From NCBI RefSeq assembly GCF_001540865.1, contig NC_033622.1, positions 14,204,797 to 14,268,796 on the forward strand: a DNA stretch of 64,000 nt, read 5' to 3'. This DNA is from Ananas comosus (Eukaryota > Streptophyta > Magnoliopsida > Poales > Bromeliaceae). Positions 1-11,550 of this stretch are shown here, in pieces (the stretch's first letter is position 1; each line of letters opens with the position of its first letter). Made by a program: the position numbers and the translations under genes. The notes under the pieces were generated by a model. It saw only the letters and a program-made list of their open reading frames with translations, had not been told where the DNA came from and did no database searches.

Positions 1-950
1 AAAAGAGGTGGGCCCCACCGACCCCCCAAAATGCGGGGGGAGCCCCTTTAGGCTCTCCTATCATGTATTGTATAGAATAGATTTGATGCACGACCAAATC
101 TTGGGTAGGTTTTTTTTGTTCAAAGATAACTAGTAATAAAAGCCAAACTGATAGAGAAAGATAACAAGTTTCCTACACTAAGTTGCTCATTACTAAAATA
201 AGAAAATAATTAAAAACAATACATGAATAATCCCAAATATATGTATATTAAGCTATATTAAATCATGCTATTTCTATACCAATGTCTGTGCAGAAATGGT
301 CATTACATTACTCTCTCACCTGTTCTTTAGCTAATTAAAGCAATGCATCTAAAAAGCAACATGGATCAGATGCATTCAATAACTCTTTGGCCTGTTCAGG
401 TACCATGTATTTATATGTTGTAGCAACTCCAACCTCCTTTGAATTGTGAGTTGATTTTAACCTTTTTAGGGCCCTTTTGAATTTCAACCTTTTACCTCAA
501 AATAAAAAGGTCTTGATACATTGAAACGGATCAATATTTTTACGCGAAAATTGATCTTCCCATCTTGATTTGATCAATTCTTGCAGAAAAAGTCCCCTGC
601 TAGTCATTTTCACTGCAACTTGATTCTTAAACTGTCAAACTTTTCACAGTCATGGGTGGAGCACTGCCGCCAGTCGAATTCATTTGAACCTTTATTTGTC
701 TTACTTTTCCTTCTTTCTTTTTTTTTTCCGCGCCTTATCTCTTTTGTTGTCATTTTGGCTCCTTTGTTATTTTGTCATTGTTCTTAATTTTGTCCCTTTT
801 TCTTCCGCTGGAGGCTTCGGTTGAGGACACGTTACCAAATTTATTTTTCCGAATGGAAAAAAAGAAAATTCAAACTTTTATTGTACTGATTTTATCGTAT
901 CGAACTTGAGTGACAGGACCCAACCAAACTTTAGGTAAAACTGAAGTTTG
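1..950. other. Intergenic, no gene seen
   Basis: No convincing coding region. The longest open frame (581-787) starts at a non-ATG codon, runs through T-rich low-complexity DNA and resembles nothing I recognise. Confidence 0.6.
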
Positions 951-1320
951 GTTTGGGAAAAGGACAAAGAAAATCGAATCTAAGATAGAACTGAGTTAAG
1001 TTAGGATCGAGACTTATAATTTTCTAGCATTTTATAAAAGTGAAACTATCCCATATTTTAGTTTATAGTAAATCTAAGGAAAAACTTCAAACCCTCTCCC
1101 CACCCTGTGGTTTCGTAGTTTCTCACTTTGCCCCCCTGTGGTTTGGAAAAAGGTCAAAGAAAATCGAATCTAAGATAGAACTGAGTTAAGTTAGGATTGA
1201 GACTTAAAATTTTCCAGCATTTTATAAAAGTGAAACTATCCCACATTTTAGTTTACAGTAAATCTAAGGGAAAACTTCAAAAACCCCTCCTGTAGTTTCG
1301 TAGTTTCTCACTTTGCCCCC
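951..1320. repeat. Tandem duplication, period about 190 bp, two units
   Basis: The unit starting near 951 (gtttgggaaaagga) recurs near 1141 (gtttggaaaaaggt) and stays closely similar for nearly 190 bp. It includes the left end of the MITE described next, so that MITE has two consecutive left termini (near 1079 and 1268). The duplication therefore happened after the MITE inserted. Confidence 0.85.
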
Positions 1321-1624
1321 TTGTAGTTTAAAATGTATCAATTTGCCCCCCGTGGTTTCTTTTTTCTCTTTTTCTGATCAATTTTATTATTTTTTTTCTT
1401 AAATCAGTGATAAGATTAAAATTAAAGGGTACTAAAGTGAATATTTGATAAATCTATATGGGTATCTGAAGTTTTTTGTATATAATTTAATAAAATATTA
1501 ACGAAAAAACTACCGAAAAGATAAAAACAAAACCACAGGGGGGCAAATTGATATACTTTAAACTACATGGGGGCAAAATGAGAAACTACTAAACCACAAG
1601 AAGGGTTTTTGAAGTTTTCCCTAA
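1079..1624. mobile_element. Palindromic MITE of the 'aaacttcaaaaaccccc' family, copy 1
   Basis: The left end reads gaaaaacttcaaaccct followed by ctgtggtttcgtagtttctc. The right end is its reverse complement, finishing with gggtttttgaagttttccct near 1624. The interior is AT-rich and has no coding capacity. Other members of the same family lie at 25018-25371, 36457-36807 and 38741-39163. The transposon superfamily is not assigned because no clean target duplication is visible. Confidence 0.75.
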
Positions 1625-2560
1625 ATCTAACAACAAAAATTGTTATGTTACAGTCAATTTTTTTAAAAAAAAGAAAAAAATTGTAAGCAATCCGCTTCAT
1701 TTGTTCATTTTTTATATATAAAAAAAATCAACTAGAAATATAAAATAGTTGGATGTTAAATTTAAAATCTCAAATATGGACTACGGTGGAAAAAAAAAAA
1801 AAAAATAAATCCTTCTAGGTATTAGCCAAACAGCGACTTTTACCTTAAAACCTATAAACATGCCATATTTTAGACCCGTGACAAACAGATTCCTAACACA
1901 AGGTGGAATCCAACAAGTGAGAACCAAAGCAGCAGGAATCCAAAATGCCATGGTGGCCCCACTAAAATACTTAAATTAGGATATGGTCCCTTTTTTTTTG
2001 TTTTTTTCCCCTTTCTCTATTGTGTTTTGGGCCAAGAATAGTACAAAAATCTTGCACATGAGGTGAGCCCCAAGTTTCGAAATGCATATTTAAAAAAGCC
2101 TACAAAGCAAAGAGGGTACTCGGTTTGGTTTCTTTTTTCAAAAAAAAATAAAGTTATATAAGGTACACCCCTGTTTAATCAAAAAAAAAGAAAAGAAAAA
2201 AGGAAGTTAAAATTTTTAAATTTATGTGTCCCTAAATCGAAGCAAACCAAAGTACTATGAGAACTGAACCAATTCAATTTGATTAGGTAAGACACTAATA
2301 ATATTTTAAGATCTAGTCGACTAGTATTGTACGCAAAACTTCAACTAAATAATTAAGATTATGGTCTAAATAAAAAAAAAAAACATTTTAATCACAACGT
2401 GCTATGATTCGATCTTATGAGGATAATATATATACGGAACATAATGAATACTATTACCTAATATATGTTTATATTTCTTTGAGAGAGAAAGGTAAAGCAT
2501 GTTACCTTTATTTCTTCTAAAAATAAATTTAACTGAACAATATAAATGAATTAAGAAATT
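1625..2560. other. AT-rich intergenic DNA, nothing identified
   Basis: A/T homopolymer runs and no supported open frame. No recognisable motif beyond low complexity. Confidence 0.5.
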
Positions 2561-2564
2561 AGGC

Positions 2565-3095
2565 TACTGGTTAACTATCGGTAGCACGGAGGCCTTCGTG
2601 CTACCAAATTATTTTCGATGATGCAGCTTTCTAATCAACGATCGGCTACATTAGACTTAAATATACACTATTAAAAGTATTTAAAAATTAAATTTTATAA
2701 TTTTTCGATATTATTTGGCTAGTGATCAAAATGTCTCAAAATTGACAATTTTAATGGCCAATATGATGCGTTTGTGAATTTAACGGTGTAAAACAATTCA
2801 AATTTGATAAAATTTTTATAATTTTTTTTTTACTATTTAGAGTAAGATTAATAATTCTGATTTTAAATTTAAATCTTTTATCATTATTTTTTATGAAAAT
2901 TTTATTTTTAATCATTTATTTTTAAATTACTAGTTTGATAGGTAGATAAAGTTAAAAAATTATAAAATTTAGTTTTCAAATATTTTCAATAGTATAAACC
3001 TGAGTCTAACGAAATCGATCGTCGATTGAACAGTTGTATTGTTTAAAATAACTTAGTAACACATAGACCTCCATACTATCGATAGTATACCGAGA
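2565..3095. mobile_element. Foldback element FB1, upstream of transporter copy 1
   Basis: Left terminus carries ctatcggtagcacgga followed by ccttcgtgctacc, a short hairpin. The right terminus carries cctccatactatcgatag. Subterminal blocks (cgatgatgcagc, aacgatcggct, ttttcgatattatttg, tagtgatcaaa) match, in order, those of the other foldback elements of the window, and the two halves are roughly inverted copies. It ends only about 160 bp before the transporter ATG at 3258, so it occupies the proximal promoter of copy 1; copies 2 and 3 lack it. Boundaries are approximate. Confidence 0.7.
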
Positions 3096-3257
3096 AGGCT
3101 CTTCGAACTTGAGATCTCGTATACAAACGATTAGATTTTTTAGCACGAGCAACGGCCGGTAATATATGCAAACGATGGTGATAAGTATTAGGAGGGTTTT
3201 TAAGTGGTGGCTTCTTATCTTGTTGTTTTTGGCTTTTGTAGAGAAGCGCTTACTAAG

Positions 3258-6240
3258 ATGGCGAGAAGCGCTTCTGAGGAGCCTCTTCTCCCTTTGTTGG
3301 AGTTGAAAAGTTCCGAGAAATTGGCGGAGACGCATCAACATGATGATGCCACTTTCATTAGGACTTGTTTTAATGGGCTCAACGCTTTATCAGGTAAAAT
3401 CTCAATCTTTTTTCTTCTTTTTTATTATTATTTATTATCATTATTGTTGCCGTTTATTAGTGCAAATTTTTAATAAAAAGTATATAATCTCGTTCAAGAA
3501 TCTTATATAACATCAGGTCCTTTTCATCCACTGCTCTTTATTTTAATTTTGAATGAGACCATGTTCATCACATAGGTACGTCTCCATATGGTTTCCTTTT
3601 TCGTTCTCGAGTTAAAAAGGTTTTTTTTTTTTTTTTTAACAAAAGATTATGATCTTGATCTCAATATTTTTTTTAAAAAATATTTAACAAAATGGAGAAT
3701 GTAAAAAGAAAATAATAATAATAATAATAATACTTCATCATAGTTCATCAATCGATGTTATTAATTTTTGTGGTATTAATTCTTTTTCCCTTTATTTTTG
3801 CTGTTTTATTTTACTCTCCTTTTTATTGTATTATTTACTCTATGTCATTTCATTTTATGTTTCTCCAAATTCATCAATTTATTTTTCCTAACTTTCATAT
3901 CCTCCATTTTTTTTTTTCTTTTTTTCTGGACGGTTTATGAGTTAGTGAGTACTCAAATAGGCTAGTTCTCTGTGAATAGATCTTTGCGTTAGAAGCCACA
4001 TTATATTCTCTCTATGATAAATTTACAATACTAATGTAGTCATTAATGTGTTTTTTTGTTGTTGTTGTTGCTGCTGTTCTATTGTTCTGTGTCATATAGG
4101 AGTTGGACTACTGTCAATCCCCTATGCACTTTCACAAGGAGGTTGGTTAAGCCTGCTGCTACTCTTCATTGTAGCCATGATCTGTTGCTACACCGGCCTG
4201 CTCCTTCAACGGTGCATGAACGCCGACCCGAGAATCCGAACCTATCCGGACATCGGCGAGTTCGCATTTGGCTACTCGGGAAGGATCTTCGTGTCGATCT
4301 TCATGTACTTGGAGCTCTACCTCGTCGCGATCGGGTTCTTGATACTAGAGGGTGACAACTTGGATAAGTTGTTCCCCGACACTAGGCTTACCGTCGGAAC
4401 CGTCAGCATCGCGAGTAAGCAGTTGTTTGTCATGCTAGTCGCGCTTATAATCTTGCCGACTACTTGGCTGCGGAGTCTCGGCGTGCTTGCTTATGTCTCG
4501 GCCGGAGGGGTTCTTGCCTCGGTTATTGTTGTGTTCTCCGTGCTGTGGGCCGCGACGGTTGATGGGGTTGGATTCGGTGAAAGAGGGAGGTTCTCCAACT
4601 TGAGCGGTCTGCCGACCGCTCTGGGGCTTTACACATTCTGTTATTGCGGCCACGCTGTGTTTCCGACGCTATGCACTTCGATGAAGGATAAGAGTAAGTT
4701 CTCAAAGGTGAGTAGCACAAGGAGCTAGCATTCCATTAAGGATGCGTTTGGTTCACGTTTTTTTTTTTAAGATTCCTACTAATCTAATAGGAATAAAAAA
4801 TATGATGATGTTTGGCTAAACACACTAAGTAATTTAGTTGATAATATTAGATTTACTTGAGAATAAGATTCATTCCAAAGTACTAATCTCATTCCCTTGA
4901 GGGAGGGTGGGTATCCTCTATTAATGGATTTGGGTAATCATAATATGTCTAATCTCTTTCTTTCTCTTTAGCCGCCGGTTAGTTGGTATTATTTTTCTTT
5001 ACATTCTAATCTCATATCTCTCTTTAAACTTATTTTTTTCTCTCTAAATTTTAACTCTTTTTCTCTCTCTAAACTAAGCTCTCTCTTCCCCTCTTTTTCT
5101 AAAATCTCAATTCTCTCACTCCCTCTAATTTCGACTCTATTTTTCTTCTTATTTCTTTAATTATGCTCTCTCTTCCTTTTTTTCTAAAAAAATATTAAAA
5201 TTTTTGATAGCATTATTTAAAATTAATTAAAGAAATAAATAAATAAATAGTATATTTTTTGTAAACTTAAATAACATGACTAAATAATATGATCGTGCGA
5301 ACCAAACACAGGAATACCACATTCTTAGTAATAGGATGAATAGGAATAAGATTCTCGAACATCTTTTTATTGCTAGTAATCTTTTATAGTGCGAACCAAA
5401 CGCACCCTAAGTGCTATACAATTTTAAGTAGCAAGGGTACAGTAGGTGATCTCACAGCAGTTCAGAACAGAACCCTTTTAAATTACCACTGAAGCTTCTC
5501 AACAAGAAAAAAAAAGAAGAAAAAAAAAGATGATATGGTATTACTTTAACTAGTAGTGAATTTCGTAACCAATTATTGAACTTTTCGGTCATCTCATTAC
5601 CAGAGAAAGATGATTTCAGAAGTTAAATGCTCTGTTTGTTACATGTCTCCATGCCCATTGAATTGATTCTTTGTTTGAATTATGTGTCATTAGCCTTGCT
5701 TAGTTGATTCTCTTTTTCTCATTGTAGGTGTTGCTGCTATGCTTTATTACATGCACTCTTAACTACGGCTCGATGGCAATTTTGGGCTACCTCATGTACG
5801 GCGACAGTGTAAACTCTCAAGTGACTTTGAATCTCCCTACAGGAAAGCTTAGCTCGAAGGTAGCAATATACACCACACTAATCAATCCGTTCTCCAAGTA
5901 TGCCTTGATGATTGCCCCGGTCGCAACTGCAATCGAAGAAAGATTGATCACGGTCAACAAGAGATCTCCTATGCTGTTGATTCGAAGCCTCGTGGTTCTT
6001 AGCACCGTGGTTATAGCCTTAACCATCCCATTCTTCGGCTCGCTTATGGCGCTCATTGGCTCATTACTAAGCATCATAGTGTCTATGATGCTGCCCTGTA
6101 TATGCTACATCAAGATATTCGGGGCGTCACAAGTTCGGAAGGTCGAGCTAGTACTCATCTCGGGGATTTTGTTGACGGGTTCTTTGGTTGCTGTAACCGG
6201 CACTTACTCTTCTTTGAAGGAGATTATTCATCAATTCTGA
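3258..6240 (+). CDS. AVT1: AVT1-type vacuolar amino acid transporter, tandem copy 1
   Basis: Three exons: 3258-3393, 4100-4707 and 5728-6240, giving 418 aa. Junctions obey GT/AG, with a phase-1 first intron and a phase-0 second intron. The protein is an 11-helix-type amino acid/auxin permease (Aa_trans). It has a short hydrophilic N-terminus (about residues 1-38), the FNGLNALSGVGLLSIPYAL substrate-path motif across the first junction, then alternating hydrophobic segments to the C-terminus, including GYLMYGDSVNSQVTLNLP. AVT1 proteins exchange neutral amino acids across the vacuolar membrane using the proton gradient; that role is family knowledge. I chose ATG 3258 because the same ATG context starts exon 1 in all three copies; upstream in-frame codons have no ATG. 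Length matches the family. Intron 2 contains a Tourist-like MITE. Substrate specificity cannot be read from sequence. Confidence 0.9.
4740..5407. mobile_element. Tourist-like MITE in intron 2 of copy 1
   Basis: Termini ggatgcgtttggttcac and gcgaaccaaacgcaccc are inverted repeats, flanked by TAA on both sides (4737-4739 and 5408-5410). This is the 3-bp target duplication typical of PIF/Harbinger-derived (Tourist) MITEs. The same element sits at the same intron position in copy 3 (21585-22233), so it was present before the gene duplicated. Confidence 0.8.
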
Positions 6241-7272
6241 GTATTCCTACGGGAAATTGTAGTGTTCTACCCATAGAGTTCATCAGTTAGCGTGACCGAC
6301 AGCGAAGGGAAGCTCATTCTGTGTACAATTGTAAAGAATAGCTTTCAGCGGCTGCAAATCGAATCAATTAGAGATGCATGCATGTATGTGGTCGGCGACG
6401 CTCTTTCCAGTGACTCACTGTGAGTCAATTTGGTTCTTGGATTCTGAGACCGATTCGAAGCCTGCTAGTGATTGCTCCGAAGGACACGACTGATCAAGTT
6501 TCCTCCAGGAGAAGGAAGAGGAAAACTGGAGGGTACCGCCGACATGATTTCGTGTTCGGTGTAAAGTCCACCCTGTGCTGTTTCTATGCTAGTTTTATGC
6601 AGAAGAACTATTTTGCCAACATATTTGATTGGCATGTTAAATAAACGGCGAAAACTCGATCTTTGTAATTGCCGATTATAAGTTCGATCTTTGTAATTGC
6701 TGATTATAAGGTCACTTTTTGATTCTCTGGGAACTAATGTTTGCGTTCTAATTGTCTATTATAGAATCAGAATCGTATGGTGTGATAGGATTAGTAGGTG
6801 GACCATGTTTAAGTTCTTTGATCAGGTACAGATTGAAGTTTTAGACAAATCGAAGTCCCCAGTACTTAAAGGCCTGAAATTATATAATAATCGCTCTTAT
6901 TCTTATCATCTACTTACAACGTGCCTCCCCATGTGCTTGGACTCTACCAGTCGCCACTTTAGACTCTTATTATGCATTTCGGAAACTATGTCACCAATCG
7001 ATTAGGTTTAATTCCTTTTAATTAAGTTAAACTCGAATCGTACCAAACTACTGTGAGAACTGGATCAATATTAATTAAGCTAACGTAATCAGTTTTGTTT
7101 TCGTATAAGAATCCAATTACAGGGTTCAATTTAGAACCAATCTGTAAATGAAGCACGTGCTCATCAAGATCGCAGCAATTTTTAAGCCACTAATTGTACT
7201 TAAATTTCGACTAGATGATTAAGATAAGGTTCTAAAGAGATGAATATTTTAGAACGTGCAATATGTACTAAA
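6241..7272. other. 3' UTR and downstream flank of copy 1, paralogous to 16309-17330
   Basis: Aligns by eye with the region after copy 2 exon 3. Shared blocks include catcagttagcgtgaccgac and gtggtcggcgacgctctttc. A 74-codon open frame starting with GTG (6420-6644) is kept open in both copies, but it lacks an ATG, so I treat it as untranslated sequence. Confidence 0.6.
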
Positions 7273-7655
7273 TACTACAAAAAAAAAAATTAATATAAGA
7301 ACACTTTTTAGACGACGCTTAGGGAAGTGTCTCCATGCGTTTTTACAATATAGAAAATATCGATGTTTCAAAAAACGTCGTCATATAATATCAAACAATT
7401 TATTAAATGATAATAAATTTTACTATTATTTTTAATTTTTCGACGCTTTAAAGCGTGAGGATTTCAAAAATCTTAACATTTTAAAGCATCATAATATATT
7501 TTACCGACACTTGATATAAGTGTCGATATATGCATGGCAACTATTCATTTGTCGACTCTTTCAAAAATAACGTTGGAATATATTGGAACGATCTTAAGTA
7601 TCGTAAAATAAAAAAAAGAGTGTCCTTAAATGTAGCGTTTTTTGTAGTATATATA
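7273..7655. mobile_element. CACTA-like MITE in the copy 1-copy 2 spacer
   Basis: The element starts tactacaaaaaa and ends ttttttgtagta, an inverted repeat close to the CACTACAAAAAA-type ends of CACTA relatives. It contains internal inverted pieces around cgacgctt/aagcgt. The paralogous spacer (near 17851-18525) lacks it. A clean 3-bp target duplication is not visible, so the superfamily is tentative. Confidence 0.55.
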
Positions 7656-7686
7656 TGTAGCTAATGAAGCATACATGCACCATAAG

Positions 7687-8232
7687 TAGGGGTGTAAACG
7701 AGCCGAACACGACCTGGCCTGTTAAAGTATCGAGCCGAAAAATTCAGCTTGTGTTCGGTTCGTTAATAAACGAGCCGAACAAAAGCTGGCTCACAAGCTG
7801 GTCAACAAACAATAAGTTTAAAAAGATTAGATTCAATATGCATAAAAAAATAAATTTATAAAACTATTCATTTGACTTTGATTAATAGTTGAAATTTACA
7901 TATAAATAAGTCTTTTAAATATAGCTCGCATTCATATTTTATTTTGCTAAAAATTAAATAATAAAAAATATATTTGTACATATAATTATTATTTATATAT
8001 AAAAATATAAATTAAATAATTAATATATAATATAAATATATGTATTTCGAGCTGTTATCGAGCCGAACACGAGTGAGCTGAACCCAGCTCGTGTTCGGCT
8101 CGTTTATTAAACGACTTAAAAAATCCAGCTCGTGTTCGACTCGTTTACTAAACGATCTCGAGCTCATTTCGAGTCCAGAGTGTCGCAACAGCCGAGCTGG
8201 CTCGCGAACAGCGAGCTGGATTGCCACCCCTA
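7687..8232. mobile_element. hAT-like MITE with 8-bp target duplication
   Basis: The element begins taggggtgtaaacgagccga and ends gattgccacccct plus a; the ends TAGGGGTG and CACCCCTA are inverted. It is flanked by accataag (7679-7686) and accattag (8233-8240), an 8-bp duplication with one mismatch, as hAT elements make. The interior has inverted gagccgaacacgag blocks. The paralogous flank before copy 3 (near 18541-18555) lacks the insertion. Open frames across it are spurious. Confidence 0.75.
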
Positions 8233-8458
8233 ACCATTAGAATATTGTCTGATATATAAGGTATTTAATTTGTTTGGCTTATTCATCGAGAAGAGCTTAA
8301 TAAGATGGCGAGAAGCGCTTCTGAGGTGCTTCTTCTCCCTTTGTTGAAGTTGAACAGTTCAAAGAAATTGGTGGAGGGCCATCAACAAGATGACGCCACT
8401 TTCGTTAGGACTTGTTTTAATGGGCTTAACGCTTTAATTAACTGGTGCAATCTCAATC

Positions 8459-8460
<2 letters not shown>

Positions 8461-8490
<30 letters not shown>
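8461..8490. repeat. (ATT)n microsatellite in copy 2 intron 1
   Basis: About ten att/tta units, directly after the damaged donor site of copy 2. Confidence 0.9.
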
Positions 8491-9040
8491 TCTATTTGTT
8501 TTTTATTGCCATTTATAAGTGCAAATTTTTATGAAGAAGTAATCTTTTTCGAGCATCTTTATGTAACATCACGTCTTTTTCATCTCAGGAATTGTTGTCT
8601 TTTTCTAAAAAATTATTATTATTCTTATTTTAAGTTTGCCCGAGATCTTGTTTAGATATGTATGCCTCCCCATGGTTTTTCTTTTAGAAACATATTGATT
8701 GCATGTAATTACAAATTATATTATTATTGTAATTGTATGCAGATTAAAATTTGATCTTTGATTTGATATGTTTAAATTTAACTACTACAGTTGGTGCTGC
8801 ACGAGAAGTCGTACATGCTCAAATTAGCTACAGTTCAAATTGCCGCAGTATATTTTTTGCTACATCCAACCAAACAAGACATATAAAATTATATATTAAC
8901 TTTTTTAACTAGATATATCTTCAATTGTACCGTATTTATAATTATATCTAATCAAACGGAGCTTTTTCTTTTCTTGAGTAAAATGGGTTTTTAAAGAAAA
9001 AAATTTATGAACTGGAATTCAATGTCTTTTTTATTTATTT

Positions 9041-9391
9041 AGGGTGCATTTGGTTTCACTTAAAAGTAGTTGAAAATTTTTTTTTGGGTTTGAAAATAAA
9101 TTTTCTAGCGTTTGTTTTGATGTTTTACATATTTGAGAGAAAACCGACTTTTCATTTTTCACGAAAATGTGGCAGAAAACAAAAACTCACCTGGCCAAAA
9201 CATGCGGCGCATGGCGTTCCCCCGAATCACAGTCCACGAGCTTATGCACCCTCCCTTAATTACTAATAGCCTTTGGATCAAACACTATTTCATCTACCAC
9301 CATCATCTCAACCTTACATCTCTTAATCCAATGGCTAAAAACTCAAAAGCACCACTTCTTTGGTACTTTTGAGAGTATTCTAACTCAAATC
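9041..9391. other. Unassigned insertion in copy 2 intron
   Basis: At about 9041 the sequence departs from copy 3 intron 1 and begins gggtgcatttggtttca, which resembles a Tourist-type terminus. No matching right end is visible before the microsatellite at 9392, so it may be a truncated MITE. Short open frames here (9084-9372) are in no recognisable family. Confidence 0.4.
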
Positions 9392-9468
<77 letters not shown>

Positions 9469-9985
9469 CTATTATACTTCTGGAAGCACGGAGTCTTTCG
9501 TGCTTCCATATCGTTTTTGATGTTGTGATTTTTGAATCGTCGATCGGCTCCGTTAAACTTGATCTAGAGTATTTGAAGTAGCTAGAAAATAAATTTTGTA
9601 ATTTTTCGATATCATTTGCCTAGTGAACTAAGGGGCTCAAAATCAACGGCTGAAAATAAAAACCTTACAAAATGTGATAATATGACATTAAAATTTTAGA
9701 TCAAAGATATTGATCTTGTTTTATATAGTATAAAGAATTTTCTATCAAAATTTCACGTGATTTGAATATTTCTATACCATTAAACTTGCAAACGGCTCAC
9801 CACGGCCCTTAAAATTATTGATTTTGAGTCTCTTCGATCACTAGGCAAATGATATCGAAAAATCATAAAATTTATTTTTTAAGTACTTCAAATACTCTAG
9901 ATCAAGTTTAACGGAACGATCGACGATTTCGAAGTTCGCTAACATCGAAAATGACTTGAAAGACGGAAGGTCCGAACATAGTAGC

Positions 9986-10020
<35 letters not shown>

Positions 10021-10100
10021 TCTCTCTCTTCTCTCTCTCTCTATATATATATATATTATATATATATCACTCACTCTCTCTCTCTCTCTATATATATATA
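9392..10100. mobile_element. Foldback element FB2 with compound microsatellite flanks
   Basis: The core runs from about 9468 to 9986. Left side: (TA)n at 9392-9408, then (GA)n at 9409-9467. Right side: (CT)n from about 9986 to 10041, broken by extra t's, then (TA)n, so the microsatellites are themselves inverted. The left terminus has the hairpin ggaagcacgga and ttcgtgcttcc. The two halves are inverted copies, e.g. gatctagagtatttgaagta at left and tacttcaaatactctagatc at right. The sister element is at 59731-60334. There is no coding capacity; the serine/leucine and tyrosine/isoleucine frames are microsatellite translations. Confidence 0.8.
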
Positions 10101-10120
10101 TATGTATGTATAATATATAT

Positions 10121-10647
10121 AGAGCTAGGTACATATACTATCTATAGTACGAGCTCCGTACTATATTTGTTTGTTTTCGATCATAGGCGTTCAATATCAA
10201 CGATCCACACCGTTAAAACTGATCTAAGGGCATTTAAAGTTTTGAAAAATAAATTTTATATTTTTTCGACAGTTTACCTTATGATCAAACTATTTCAAAT
10301 TGTCAATTTTCAAAGGCTATTATGACGAGTTTGGAGTTTAACGGTGTAGAAGAATCTAAATTTCTTCAAATTTGATAGAAAATACTTTAAAACTATATAG
10401 ATTAAGGTTACATTCTTGATCTTGAATTTAAAAGTCCTATGCTCAAATTTTAAAGATTATTTAATTTTCTACCATCCATTTTGATATAATTTATTAACTA
10501 AACGATATCGAAAAAAACTAAAATTTTATTCTCTAGAAATTCATTATACTTAGATCATATTTAACGGTGTGGATCTTGATTGAACCGTCTAAGATCGAAA
10601 AAACATTATAGTAACCGAGCTCGTACTATAGATAGTGTAGTAGCCTA
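10121..10647. mobile_element. Foldback element FB3 ('gtactatag' terminal group)
   Basis: The left end has actatctatagtacgagct and the right end gagctcgtactatagatagt, inverted repeats. Internal blocks caacgatccacaccgtta and taacggtgtggatcttga are also inverted. It is bordered by (TA)-rich DNA on both sides. The same terminal group is seen at 12321-12845, 13685-13757 and 15131-15589. Confidence 0.75.
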
Positions 10648-11020
10648 TATAATATATATATATTATATTATATTGTATGTATATATGTATAGATATAATA
10701 TATATTATATCATATATATATACATATATATTAGCTATATATATATATATATATACTAATAATACATATATTATGTATGTATGTACGTATATACATACAT
10801 ACATATATGTATGTATGTATGTACGTATATACTAATACATACATATATGTATGTATGTATGTATACGTATATACATACATACATACATATATGTATGATA
10901 TATATATAATGTGCTTGGTGTGTGTGTGTGTGTGTGTTGTATACATAATATAATATATTATTATATATATATATGATAATTATTATATAATATACGTATT
11001 ATATATGAACGCCCCTCCCA
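10648..11020. repeat. AT-rich microsatellite/minisatellite block
   Basis: Mixed (TA)n, (TATG)n and (CATA)n tracts. Between about 10770 and 10890 a roughly 40-bp palindromic unit (tatgtatgtatgtacgtata then tacatacat) repeats about three times; a (TG)n tract follows at 10918-10937. Frames here encode only Y/I/H/T low complexity. Confidence 0.85.
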
Positions 11021-11026
11021 TATATA

Positions 11027-11550
11027 GAGTTGAGCTGGAATACTATCGGTAGCAAACGGGTTCCGTTGCCACCCATTTGTTTTCGATGATGGAGCCACCA
11101 AATAATCTATACCACTTGAAGTATCTAGAAATCAAATTTCATACTTTTTCGATATTGTTTTCTTGTTCATTAAGTGAGCGTAAAAATGAGCGGCTGAAAA
11201 TAAATATCATCTAAAAAGTGATGATAGAAATTCTGCAATCAAGATCGAGAGTATAGATATTGTTCTAAATAGTTTAAAGAATTTTCTAACCAAAATTCAA
11301 TTGATTTGAATAACTTTACACCGTTAAACGAGAAAACGCCTCATATCGATCATTAAAATTACAAATTTTAAAACCCTTTGATCATTAGGTCAATGTGTCA
11401 AAAAGATTTAAAATTTGATTTCTAGATACTACAAGTGGTATAGATCATGTTCAACAGTGCGGATCGTCGATTTGAAGGCTCCATCATTGAAAATAAATGG
11501 GTGGCAACGGAGCCTGTTTGCTACCGATAGCATTTCAGCTCAACTCCCCA
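11027..11550. mobile_element. Foldback element FB4 ('gttgagctggaat' group)
   Basis: Left end agttgagctggaatactatc, right end gatagcatttcagctcaact: inverted termini. Subterminal ggttccgttgccaccca and tgggtggcaacggagcc are also inverted. Bordered by tatata on both sides. The core blocks (cgatgatggagc, acttgaagtatctagaaatc, tttttcgatattg) match FB6. Confidence 0.75.

Noticed and set aside
7687..8232. Open frames of 60-70 codons in the 'gagccgaac' region
   Set aside because: They lie wholly inside an hAT-like MITE.
9841..10147. Arg/Glu-rich and Ser/Leu-rich frames, and Tyr/Ile frames near 10589-10946 and 20074-20310
   Set aside because: Translations of (GA)n, (TC)n and (TA)n microsatellites.
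10648..11020. Regular repeats that might suggest a CRISPR-like array
   Set aside because: Units are simple TATG/CATA repeats without unique spacers, in a plant genome.
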